NCBI RefSeq assembly: GCF_023856365.1
Contig: NC_064548.1
Coordinates: forward strand, 16,413,642-16,477,641
Direction of reading: 5' to 3'
Length of the DNA stretch: 64,000 bases
Source: Brienomyrus brachyistius
Lineage: Eukaryota; Chordata; Actinopteri; Osteoglossiformes; Mormyridae
A model generated the notes under the pieces. That model was not told where the DNA came from, did no database searches, and was given only the letters and a program-made list of their open reading frames with translations. A program made the position numbers and the translations under genes. Each line of letters opens with the position of its first letter. The first letter of the stretch is position 1. Below are positions 12,933 through 23,741 of the stretch, piece after piece.

Positions 12933-14611
12933 AATACGTTTCCCTGAGTTTACAGGGACTCAGTGTTAAGGAAGGTGCAGACTTCTTGGTCAAAGGATTC
13001 GTCTGCTTCGCGGCCTCTGCTGGACCAATTGTGAGCGGCTCTGCTGGAATTTGGCAGTGCAGAGGTTTGTAGAGTCGCCCCACGCTGATTCCCATTCAGA
13101 GAGCCAGCTCGCCGTGAGGCTGGGAAGTTTCACTAAGCCGCGCACTCCGCGGCATCACAAAGCTGATTACAAGCCTCAGCGAATTCCTGAAGGTACAGGG
13201 AGAGGACGCAGGTGCAAAGGGAGCCGAGGCGACCCTTCAAAACAGAGACAAAGTGTGTCAAAGCAGGACACTTTGGGACCACACAAATCCATGTGTTTCC
13301 CAGGGCGCTTCCTGGGAAACAGCAAGAAGAAAGGAATGGAATGTAAGGATACAGATAATTTAGACGTCTTAACATCACCTAACCCAATTCGATAATCTTC
13401 CTGTAACTCTCATTACTAAAACCGTTTATATTAGTGTTACCTGTTTTTTAATGATCTTTTTAAAGATACAATGGCATTCGTGTGCGTATAAAACTTTAAC
13501 AGACGACGAAGCCACAATTATCAGTCTTAAATTGATTTAGAATAGTCAATAAATATAAATATGCTTAAAAAACCAGAGTTCCCCTGGGGACTGGTATAAT
13601 CAGCCCGCCAACTGTCCTACAATTTCTCATTTCCATTATAATAAATATTAATAGGGCACAGGGAGACAAGAACACTGCTGGTGTTAGGGATTTAGACTTC
13701 TCGTGATTGCCTTAACAGGAGTATGACTGTTAACTCGTTTAACGTCGTCTCGCAGTTGTAATGCACTACAAATTGCATTAACTCTATAATCTTATTGTGC
13801 TTTTGCAATCGGACTAATGCACTAACTAATCTTGTAAAGCAATACTTGTAAAAAATATTTTTGGTTTCAGTATTGCTACGCCTTAATTATATTTGTGGAA
13901 GTGCCGACAATCTAACTGAACAATCTCTTGAAAACCGCTCATGTGAGTTTTTTTATTATAATGTAAATACAGTTCTTACACATATATATTCCGTTATTAT
14001 TATTAATGTTACGATAGTTATGAATACCCAGAATTGATCAATGGTCTATTGGTAGGCAATTTACCAATTTACATTTACCAATAGGTCTATGAGTCGTATT
14101 CCTTAATTCATTTAGATTGTGTCACGCCCAGATAAACCTAACAGATTATCACCCTCGCCCGAATACTGCCTGGACTGTAACCAGATTGTTTTCACCTGTG
14201 TCGTAATACTAGCTAGGCTACTTAGCATATACCCTTGAGACCTTAACCCGGTTGTCAAGTGTTTGTCTCTCATCTCCGGGTTACGGTGTCAGCACTAATT
14301 ACAGTTCTGCGTTATTCTCTATGACTCGTGCCTTTATTAACTGAGTATTGTATCTATATAATTTGAAAATAAACTCCGCGTTTGCACCTATCCGAGACTC
14401 TCCCGACCAGGGGAACATGGGTTGGTTAATGTTGGTGAGCATGGCAGTAAGTGTGGAGATTTTTCAGCTTTACTATGATACTGGGAAGGATCCCCGAATC
14501 ACATCTCGCACCAGAAGCTTCTCAAAAAGAAGGCGGAACAGAAATATATGGCAGGTAAATACATAGGCCTCTGGCCGTGATCTCATCGGGTAGCTCCAAA
14601 ACCCCAAAGAC

Positions 14612-14644
14612 ATGATGGAACCGGACCTCCACTCGGAGCTGTAA
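14612..14644 (+). other. Short sequence resembling the sox1 coding start
   Basis: Reads ATG ATG GAA CCG GAC CTC CAC TCG and then a stop two codons later (MMEPDLHSEL). Sox1 at 7410 reads ATG ATG GAA ACG GAC CTG CAC TCC (MMETDLHS). The first 23 bases match at 21 positions and share the reading frame, and both begin at a methionine codon. The similarity does not extend beyond this stretch on either side. It may be a relic of a duplicated sox1 5' end, or chance. It is not annotated as a gene. Confidence 0.4.
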
Positions 14645-14899
14645 AGATCTTGACACCGAATTTATCGAATCATTAATGTATGCGACTTTGCTGTACAATG
14701 CTTTTCACCCTTGACCAACTGATTTTTAGTTGGTAATGAATTTGGCATAGTTATTGTAATGTAAACATGACAGATAAGTGATTCTTTGAAGGCGCTACAG
14801 TTTTTACAAAGCGGACATGGTTGCTCAGAAAAATCCCTGGCACCCGAAACAGACATTTTTTTCTGTATGAATTTAGTGAATATTTCACGCTCTTCCGTG

Positions 14900-15110
14900 C
14901 CCTCACCTGTGTCCTGCTGCCCAAGGCATCTTCGGGCGATCAGGGAACAAAGGCTGATCTCCTCGGTAGAAAATCAGCCAGAACGGACTATGCAAATGGA
15001 AGAGAAAGGCGAGAGGATGGGGATGCGCGCTTCCGATTGTTCTGCAAATTTCACAGCGGCGCGCAGCTGCAGCGCTTTAGCTGTACGGGTGATTATTTAA
15101 ATTCGCTGTT
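14900..15110 (+). promoter_or_regulatory. Candidate sox1 enhancer with Sox and POU motifs
   Basis: About 200 bp, 6.5 kb downstream of the sox1 stop, with a dense set of motifs. It contains GAACAAAGG (Sox/TCF type, 14945-14953), the octamer ATGCAAAT (14990-14997) and the composite ATTGTTCTGCAAAT (15036-15049). The composite has a Sox half directly abutting a POU half and resembles the classical Sox-POU composite CATTGTTATGCAAAT. An E-box CAGCTG follows at about 15065. SoxB1 and POU factors co-bind such sites in neural progenitors. Enhancer activity is inferred. Confidence 0.45.
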
Positions 15111-15244
15111 AAGTTCCCATGAATAAAAAGTAAAGAGAAGGAGGAATACAGTTACTCAAGTAATTTTTATAAAACCACAACCATTTGAAAGGGTGTTTAT
15201 ATAAAACATTTGAAAAGGTTTTAATGTGCCATTAATAGAAACGT

Positions 15245-15362
15245 GCCCTGTGATGGGCTGGCCCTCCGTCCTGGGTTGTTCCCTGCCTCGTGCCCATTGA
15301 TTACGGGATAGGCTTCGGACCCCCCGCGACCCAGTGGAATAAGCGGTATGGAAAATGGTTGG
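15245..15362 (+). mobile_element. SINE family 1, 5'-truncated copy
   Basis: The last 118 bp of a tRNA-derived SINE ending in a short TGG(T/A)TGGA-type tail. It is flanked by a perfect 14-bp target duplication ATTAATAGAAACGT at 15231-15244 and 15363-15376. 5' truncation with a duplication of this size fits LINE-driven target-primed insertion. Confidence 0.88.
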
Positions 15363-15628
15363 ATTAATAGAAACGTTTATAGGTGTCGTTTGAGGAACCT
15401 TTTAAACGTATCCTGCCTCACAGCGAAAGTTTCTCCAAAATTGCTTGTTTTCAGCTTAGTCCAGTTCCCTGGGACCGATAGTGGTGGTTAGCTAAGTGTA
15501 ACTGGGAGAATGCACTGCCCGGAAATATAGTTAGCGAAGTTCGTTTCCCAGAAGAACAATTATATGTCAGAACAGTTTGCATGATTAGTAGATTTGGTAA
15601 TTTATCAATGCCGCCCTGTGTGTGTGTG

Positions 15629-15630
<2 letters not shown>

Positions 15631-15665
<35 letters not shown>

Positions 15666-15692
15666 AAGACCGGGTGAGGGGGGGGGGGGGGG
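15631..15692. repeat. (GA)n array followed by a poly-G run
   Basis: (AG)n at 15631-15662 is followed within 20 bases by about 15 consecutive G (15678-15692). The purine-only strand can form triplex or quadruplex DNA. Confidence 0.93.
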
Positions 15693-15699
15693 TAGCCGG

Positions 15700-18643
15700 T
15701 ATATGTTCTCCGCATGCCATTCAAACTCTTTGGGTATTTTACTTGGAGCTGTCCAGGTCCTGAAATGACGTAATCTCGGAAAAGACGTGTTTATCCTTGC
15801 ATTAAATCATTATAATGAAGTGCTTTCTTAAATAATACCTACCGGTGTGATCTTTGCACGCATCCATCATGCTTGTTCCAGTGCCGGTTAAAAAAAAAGA
15901 CAAATCTAAGACATTAGAAAAGAAAGACGCTACTTAATGCATTATTTCAGATATCAGTTTGGTTTGCTTTGTAGCATACCAGTCACCCACACAATACAGT
16001 GGGTTCGGGTTTTACCTTAAAATTACGGCATATCGGCCTGCCTTGAATTTTTTTCCTTTAAATTACATGGTCGAAATAACATGAAAAACATAGTTGTGAT
16101 GTATAATTTTTCAGCTGGGGGAACTGAAAAAACACTCAAAATTTGAAATGACTTTCAAACAGTTCTGGTGTAAATTGAGAACGATGTTGTTTTCTAACTC
16201 AACACGAATAGAGGGAGAATCTATGCCATTTAAACGTTATGTGAGGTAAGCACGTTTTTAATGTTAAGATTTCAAAAACAGCTAGAATGTTGTTTTAATG
16301 TATTGTTTGTAAGTAAAACTTTATATGTCGTTATGCAATGAGTCAAAGGACATTAATCGATGTGATTTAAAATAAAAACAATAGTTGAAATAGAAGTCGG
16401 ACCCACGTTTGTCTTGAAACACGCTTGAAACATTTAACTCGTGGGATGAATCGTTTATAAAAGAGGTTATTGAATCTCAGTCATTTCACATAATAAGTTA
16501 ACAACAGATATAGAACCGGAAAGTGTCCATTAAGATAACAATACATTTATGATGGGACTCACAGGGACCGTTTGTGTTTTTGTTTCCCAATTAATACCAA
16601 TTATAATACCACTGAGCTTTACTTGTCCTCACCACTTCTCAGGAGACGTTTCTGAGGCACAAATGTAATTATATGTTGACATTATTAATAAACCAAGAGT
16701 CTCATTTATACAGTGTTCATAGATTTGGTGGACCGCTATTGTACCGCTAGCTAACTATGTTGTAAAACATGCAACCTGAGCTACATAACAGGTAACATTC
16801 TGTGATTCCAATGTAAACCCTTCCTGGATCCACATGCAAAAACTCCAAACCTTTTTTTTTCAAGAATCACTGTGTTATTATATATAATATTACAGGATAC
16901 GACTACAACTAACTATTATTTTTTATATGCAACGCCACAAAACATCATAAATCTATTATTGTGCATCAAACTGGTGTCAAAACTCAAAGGTGCAATGCTT
17001 ACATGGTAACTCTGATGATAATTCCCACATTCACTGATGGTCGGTGTTGATAATACCGTGACCTATCCAATCTCTGATGGATGACAGGTAGTTTTATTAT
17101 CTGATGGAGCTCATGAAGGGCTAGTTCCGTTTTTTTCTGAGCTGTGAGGTATTCCCATAGTCCACTGATTCATCACAGTGACAAGCTTCAGGTTTCATTT
17201 TTTTCTGAGGACAACCATCAGGATAATTATTTATACCATACAGTATAGATAATTACATTTAAAAATGTTTAAGAAATGATGTTTGAAATTAGAGATAAAT
17301 TACTTCACATTACATTTACATTACATAATGTAAACAGGCAAAACAACATCAGCTGTGTGATCAAAACAGATTATGGAGACATTTTATGTTGCATGACTAC
17401 AATCAAGCCAGAATGACAGCGGACCTCATTCGAGATTAAGTCACTAGATGTTTTGTTTCAAAACACAAATCAAAGGGTTTTTTTTTTTTTTTAGTAAAGC
17501 TTTGTCCTGCTCCATTATGAATTTCAGCAAATTGTCTGTGTTCTAAATTGCTAGAGAAGGAATTTAAGTTTAAGTCATAAAAAGGAAAAACTCACCAAAG
17601 AAATCCACTAAATGTCTTGCGCTGTTACTGTAGTGTTTTGTATGCTCTACAACAATGTGTTTGGTGTGGGTCCCTTTAAATTTCTTGAAAGTATGATTTT
17701 GCTAAATGTTTAACTAGTTCAATTAGTGTTTAGATCTTTCCAGTGTCTTTGAAAGTAAATGCAGTTAGTCAAATTATTTTGGGTAAAAAAAAAAAAAAAA
17801 GTACATTATAAAATATTCCACTCAAAGACCGTACATATTACACCATTGGCAATACTAACTGCAGGACAGAGAATAGTTCGTGTGACCTGAACCGAAATGA
17901 ATGTTCTCTAAATGCTTTCCTCAGAGTTGCTGTTTGGGATGCAGTGGGACGCATTTGGCTCAGGTAAACACAGGGTTTGTTGCCCTGCAGTTGCTCTGTT
18001 AATGTCTCTCTGCAGGTTTCCTGTCTGTGACGCCATTCGGATTTGACAGCTGTTGTGCCGATCCGCTCAAGCCTTGTTATGGGATTATTCTACATTCCTG
18101 ATCCCTGAGTTTCAGCTTCCTGTTCCGACTGTGTCATAATAATGAGAATGAAAATAATATCCAGCGTCTTCATTATCTATCCTGACACACGCCTGTGACT
18201 TTACATTCGGCCCGTGGTGCAGGAGAGATGCTGAGAAAAAAACACTTCAACAGAGATTCAGTTGTGTGGGGCCCCTTCCAAACCAGAAACGTTTTTAAAC
18301 AATACAGGACAGAGGGCACCGCGTCTGGACTGGGTACCATCAGGAGGACCTGCTGGAACATTCTGATTGGCCGGCAGTCAAAGTCACAGGCAGCCAAAAA
18401 CACCTCGGCCAGCTCCCCATGCGAATGAGGGTTTGCGTTCTGGCTATTTACAACGGCTGCTCACAGCTGCTCCAATATAGCAGTAATTTAAGTTGTTTTT
18501 TGGCAGAGTATCGCTTAAACCGTGGGTACTTGGGTCTGCACAGGGTATCAGTATCTCAAGACTTCGTCAGATGTGTCTGGAGATGCATGTCCTCAAAAGA
18601 AGGGGCTTGCTAAGAATTGTTATTCTTATTATTAAGAATTATT
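15700..18643. other. Intergenic DNA, nothing recognised
   Basis: No coding frame resembles a protein. There are scattered A/T homopolymers, for example T15 near 17480 and A16 near 17787, and no defined repeat boundaries. Confidence 0.5.
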
Positions 18644-18655
18644 AAGAACTCTTGT

Positions 18656-18880
18656 ACTCCGGTTTCCCCCCACAGTCCAAAAACATGCTGAGGCTAATTG
18701 GAGTTGCTAAATTGCCCGTAGGAGTGCATGTGTGAGTGAATGGTGTGTGAGTGTGCCCTGCGATGGGCTGGCCCCCCGTCCTGGGTTGTTCCCTGCCTTG
18801 TGCCCATTGATTCCGGGATAGGCTCTGGACCCCCCGCGACCCAGTAGGATAAGCGGTTTGGAAAATGGATGGATGGATGG
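18656..18880 (+). mobile_element. SINE family 1, 5'-truncated copy
   Basis: 225 bp of the SINE body and (TGGA)n tail, lacking the tRNA-like head. A perfect 12-bp target duplication AAGAACTCTTGT lies at 18644-18655 and 18881-18892. Confidence 0.93.
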
Positions 18881-18892
18881 AAGAACTCTTGT

Positions 18893-21002
18893 TTCATTGC
18901 TCTGATAGAAGGCATAGTTATATTTATTTTAGTAGTTTATTTATTAATGTCATCCAGGTTTTATTTTGAGAATTTAATTTTATCTTGTGTTATGTTTGAA
19001 GTCATTCTGCCAAGGTACTACTCTTGCATGTCTGAATGATTAAAAAATGTGAAACGATGTTAATGGCATTAGGAAAGCATTTCAGAAATGTCATAGAATC
19101 AGAAAGTTATGGCTTATTGTCTCAGTGTATGTTCTGGGATCTATCCAGGGCCGTTCACTTGCCTCACCGGGATTCACCTTCCCAGAATGACTGTCCCCAG
19201 GGAAAACCTCCACCGAGATACCCAGAGGGGATTGAGGTACACAAACCCGGCTCTATTGTTAAGAAGTCACTGGAGCTTTTAGCCTCCTGGAATTACCTTT
19301 TTATTTCTTCTGAGAAGGGCACCTCTCAGGTTTAATGTCACAAGCCAGTATAGGCACCCAGAGTCACACGCACATAAGCACACAAGCATACAAGCACATG
19401 GTACTCAAGCAAATGTATGGGTACGCAAATAAGCAAAATAGCACAGTTGACACAAGTCTTTAATGGCTCTTGAGATGTCAGTTGTGTTTTGGGGAGCACA
19501 AATTGTGGCGAATGTGTATCAAAGTTAAACGCGTCCTGAAGATTGTTCTTACAGGTGCATGTCATCAGTTTGCATTGTCATAATTGTCTTCATATGACTG
19601 ACTGGATTACTTCTTTCAAAGTAAGTCTTGGCAGTTTTTATTTTTTGTTGTTGCATAGCTTATTCTACTCCAGCCTGAAGTGAAATGTAGGGGTAACGTA
19701 TTGATAGGTACATTTTGGTCAAGAAACCGATCGTTAGGACTTTGTTCAAATACAGGCACAAATGTGTTGCATTTAATAAACAGAATAACTGTATTCATAA
19801 GTTGATTGTCATGCTCTCTGCATAGCATGCAGATTGAACACAATTCCTCTATATTGCGTAGAACTAAATCATGCAGCCAAAGAACATGACAAAGTTTTCT
19901 CCTTTTCACTACAGCTGTGAAAAAGGTATACCATTTTCTGAATCTACTACACCATTTCTACTACACCTACTCCTGAGCTTGGATGAACAGAGCTTACACA
20001 GCTTCAGCAGACAAGAAAGGTAAAGAAATGTGAAAAAAAGGGGAGTTCAGGAATGTTATAGCAACATGTTGCTTCACGGGACCGTGGATCAGCATGCGGC
20101 AAAGCTGTAAACAGTAATTATCCCCGAAAGAGGTTTCACTTTCTGACCTTTGCTGGAGTGAGAACTGTTACCTTAGCCTATCTCTGTCTGTTAGGTATCA
20201 CAGTTCACTTTTAATCACTTGTAAGGCACAGTCATCTTGATCATAGAGATTCCATGATATTTTCCCTCTGTCCTGCCCTTGAGCGTGCCTGTAAAACTGC
20301 TTCCTGTTTGACTCTAAGAAGCAGAGGACACTGGGAAATGATTACACCTGTAAGAATGTGAGAGGATTTTTAACCCATTTGTGATTTTTGTGAAGATATA
20401 CTGTAAAATCTCTTAGCAGACAATAAAGGCAGATCTTAAGATTAATGATTGCAATAAAAATGTAATGAATCTCCTTACTGATTTTGATTTCTTCTTCGTG
20501 AGTAGTTTTCTTCATTTCCGTATGGTTTTCTTTTCAATTGTCAGGTACCACATGTCATTTGACAGTTTAAAACTTCTTATTTGAGTTAACATTTAGCAAT
20601 TACTATAGTTATTATTGTTCATATAGAAGCGACCATATAGATGGAATTCCATCAAATTTTTCAGGTCTTCAGGCTTTCCAAGAGCCTGCTCACTGTATTG
20701 ATGACTGAGAAAGCCTTGCTTCTGGTCATCGTTTTACTTTCGTCTCACATAAGTATTATAGCATTTTCTAATACACTGGGTTGTCTAATAATACACTTAA
20801 AGGTACCTTATGGTCATATGTGCTCCAAGTTTGAGCTTGATTTGATCAGTGATCCATTGTTTACCTGTGTTCTTAAAAATCTTAACCAGCATGAAGTTCA
20901 AGGGTATCTCAGTCCAACTTCATGAAGAATCCATAAACATACATAAATACCATAAGCAATTCTGCTCTTTATTCTAAGTGATACATCAGTACTATTAACA
21001 GT
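18893..21002. other. Intergenic DNA, nothing recognised
   Basis: No supported gene or repeat. A stretch at about 20080-20180 is somewhat more complex than its AT-rich surroundings and may be regulatory. Confidence 0.45.
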
Positions 21003-21200
21003 ATGTGGCTTTCTAGACTATGCCTCTGTGCTCATGATAAGAAGGTCAGCAGTTCACATCTCATGCCCGGGAGAGTAATTTCATTGCTGGACCCTTGAAC
21101 AAGGTCCTTAACCCAAGTTGCTTTAGGGATGCTGGCTGACTGCGCTCTCTGAGCCACACTCGTGTGCTGTGGTGGATAAAAGTGTCCACTAAACATATAA
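21003..21200 (+). mobile_element. SINE family 2 (tRNA-derived), diverged copy
   Basis: Contains the typical fish-SINE wording 'CCTTGAACAAGGTCCTTAACCC' type block after a decayed tRNA-like head, and ends in 'GGATAAAAGTGTCCACTAAA', similar to the widespread 'ataagagcgtctgctaaa' ending. Related copies lie at 27722, 45631 and 46372. No target duplication is visible, so it is old. Confidence 0.65.
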
Positions 21201-22238
21201 TTATACTATTGAAGATTTTTTTTCAAGGTCCTTCACTGCAGATCTGCAAGTGTATTTTTTTTTACCACTGTATTCTTGGTTATTGATGGTTTCTTGCCTT
21301 GTAAAGTTGAAGGAAAAAGTTGGCCATACCCACTGAATAACCACACCAAAGAAATCATTATTTTTCTTCTTTACTATTACTATTTCTGTGCTTTTTCTTA
21401 CAATTAAATTAGCAAATGTTTATGTAAACCAACTATAATTTCAGTTAACAACACCTAGTAGAAATAATAGCCACATTAGTAGTGAATAGCAGTGGTAGTG
21501 GTAAGTGTAGTGCTGTTATTGGCATGTTGTAAACAGCACAAGTCAGACCACTGGGGTCAAGAGGACGGTCTCTTTGACACATAGCCCCGCGAATCTAGTT
21601 TCAGGCTCTGAGGAACTGGATCTGTGCTGTTCGCAGATCGTCACACAATGAACTTGACACACAGCCAGATTTCTCCTCTGCCAGGTTAGAGTTACCATAA
21701 TCTCATTATTATGCTTGAAAGACAACAAGTAATCGAATCTTGTGTGGCCACTGTGTCTTTGCCCGGGTGCAGCCGCTCCTTCATTCCGATTTGCCTTGAT
21801 TACCTGAACTGCTGAGGTTCTATTTCAGCCACTTACCCTGCAGAAATAATCATCTGATCATCCTTTCAGGCCCCTGACTGCAGGACGCTGGCCGTGGCGG
21901 GTCACGGACTAGGTTAACTCATCGTGAGGCTTTTCCGTCCGCACCTCCAACGGCACGATCTACCTTCAATACGGACGAGAACAGAGGCTGTTTCCTAATG
22001 CCAAAAATGCAAAAAATGGTACATGTGGTCCTGGCAAGAGTGATCTTGCTAGCTTGCCTCCCACGAATGAACTTGGGAGACAGGGGAGCAAGATTCATTC
22101 AGTACAGGCCAAATCTGAGAGCCATGTTCTGTCAGAGAGCAAATAAAATGCCCACTTGGAGAGTCAATGAGGTGGTAAGTCTATCCCAGATAAAATCAGT
22201 AGTTCATTCTGAGTTGGGTTCTGTGATCTCAGTTTAAC
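21201..22238. other. Intergenic DNA, nothing recognised
   Basis: No supported coding region. The open frame at 21998-22237 has no recognisable domain and an ordinary composition. Confidence 0.5.
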
Positions 22239-22246
22239 AGTGAAAG

Positions 22247-23733
22247 CAGTGGCAGAGCTAGACTTGCATTTACGGGGGGGTCAAAGGGTGAGCCAGGGTT
22301 TCTCAGAGGGGTCCATAGAAATATGATAAATGAAGGAAAAAAATACTTTTCAATGAGTATGTAAATGTTTGTTGAATAAACACAACATTTACAAAATCAT
22401 AAACACCAATCGTAAAAACCAAGCCTCATCTAATCCAGCACCAAACATGAACTCAGACTGGATTAACCCCAGACTAAACCTAGACTAAACCATGACCAAA
22501 CAAGAAGTAAAATTGCACCAGTGACCAAACTAGAGCAGTGCACATGTAAATTTAAAGCTCAAAACACAGATGGGACTAAAGACAAATTCTAAAAAATAAA
22601 TAAACAAATAAAGCTGTATAAAATTGTATACAGCAAGATTAATCAATACCACCAGAATGGACCTGCATTCCCCTGGTGGTATTTGGAAAAGTTTTCTTTT
22701 TATTTCATGTAGCTATTACTAAATTAAAATAGATTAATTAAATTAATGAATCTAGGCAGCTAATTAAACCCTCACATTACAGTATAGTGAAGTCGATTCA
22801 AAGCTTCAATATGACATGTATAGCCTGCTTACATGCAGTAGGAAACTAATGACTGGTTCTCCACATATACACGTACCACACAGACTTCAAGCAAGGGCTA
22901 GCTTTGATAAAATAATAAAACGACACTCTAATTCAGCATGTGCACTAAAAGATACATACGTACAAATATGCTGTCTAAAAGACGATCTATTTTAGCACGA
23001 GCAGAGCTCGTGGCTAATTTAAACGAGACGTGGAGCGCTTTCATGCTGCTATTTTTTATGTACTGCAAGTGTGTGACCACCTCTCAATAGGAAGGCAATA
23101 CAGTGTAATATGTTATAAATACCTGCTTAACTCCCGCTGTTATCAGTACCGCGGGTGTGTTTTGGATCGTGTAGGAACACGAGCCGCTGCCAGAGCTTTT
23201 AGCCAACGACGTGTCAGTAAGCAACAGGCACAGGGTACTGCTGCGTCGCGATGCCTTCAGGGGCACTCGGAAATTACAGTTTTCCGCTCAAATCTTTGCC
23301 CGATCTCCATCCATCCATCAGTTTTCCAAACCGCTTATTCTACTGGGTCGCGGGGGGTCCGGAGCCTATCCCGGAATCAATGGGCACGAGGCAGGGAACA
23401 ACCCAGGATGGGGGGCCAGCCCATCGCAGGGCACACTCACACACCATTCACTCACGCATGCACACCTACGGGCAATTTAGTAACTCCAATTAGCCTCAGC
23501 ATGTCTTTGGACTGTGGGGGGAAACCGGAGTACCCGGAGGAAACCCCACGACGACATGGGGAGAACATGCAAACTCCGCACACATGTAACCCAGGCGGAG
23601 ACTCGAACTGCCCGATCTCCTCATTGGTATATTTTACTGTTTACCATTTCAAGCGGGGTGACACTGGGGGGTGACAAGGGCTCTGTTGGGGGTGGCAATT
23701 CCCACCCCTGCCACCCCTTTGGCTCCGCCCCTG
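22247..23733. mobile_element. Non-autonomous hAT-type transposon with nested SINE
   Basis: The left end begins CAGTGGCAGAGCTA. The right end, read on the other strand, begins CAGGGGCGGAGCCA, so the termini are imperfect inverted repeats of the hAT type. Both flanks carry the same 8 bases, AGTGAAAG (22239-22246 and 23734-23741), and an 8-bp duplication is the hAT hallmark. The element is 1487 bp, of which about 312 bp are a later SINE insertion (23309-23608 plus one copy of its duplication). No transposase domain is seen, so it must have been moved in trans. A short internal hairpin (AATACCACCAG and its complement) lies at 22645-22683. Confidence 0.85.
23309..23608 (-). mobile_element. SINE family 1, nested in the hAT-type element
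   Basis: 300 bp on the minus strand, starting at the box B region of the tRNA-like head (GTTCGAGTC) and ending in the (TGGA)n tail. A perfect 12-bp target duplication TGCCCGATCTCC lies at 23297-23308 and 23609-23620. It inserted after the surrounding hAT-type element. Confidence 0.93.
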
Positions 23734-23741
23734 AGTGAAAG

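Larger units (their letters stand above)
9320..14600. other. Gene-free interval downstream of sox1, few mobile elements
   Basis: No frame resembles a protein. Apart from two trinucleotide arrays, recognisable mobile elements are scarce compared with the DNA after 15 kb. Two GC-richer blocks, about 11160-11400 and 12950-13330, stand out from the AT-rich background. The second holds several CAAAG words usable by Sox/TCF factors. Low element density next to a developmental gene often reflects regulatory DNA, but conservation cannot be tested here. Confidence 0.45.

Noticed and set aside
23030..23674. 214-codon open frame on the + strand
   Set aside because: Runs across the hAT-type element and the antisense SINE; half of it is SINE sequence, so it is not a gene or a transposase.
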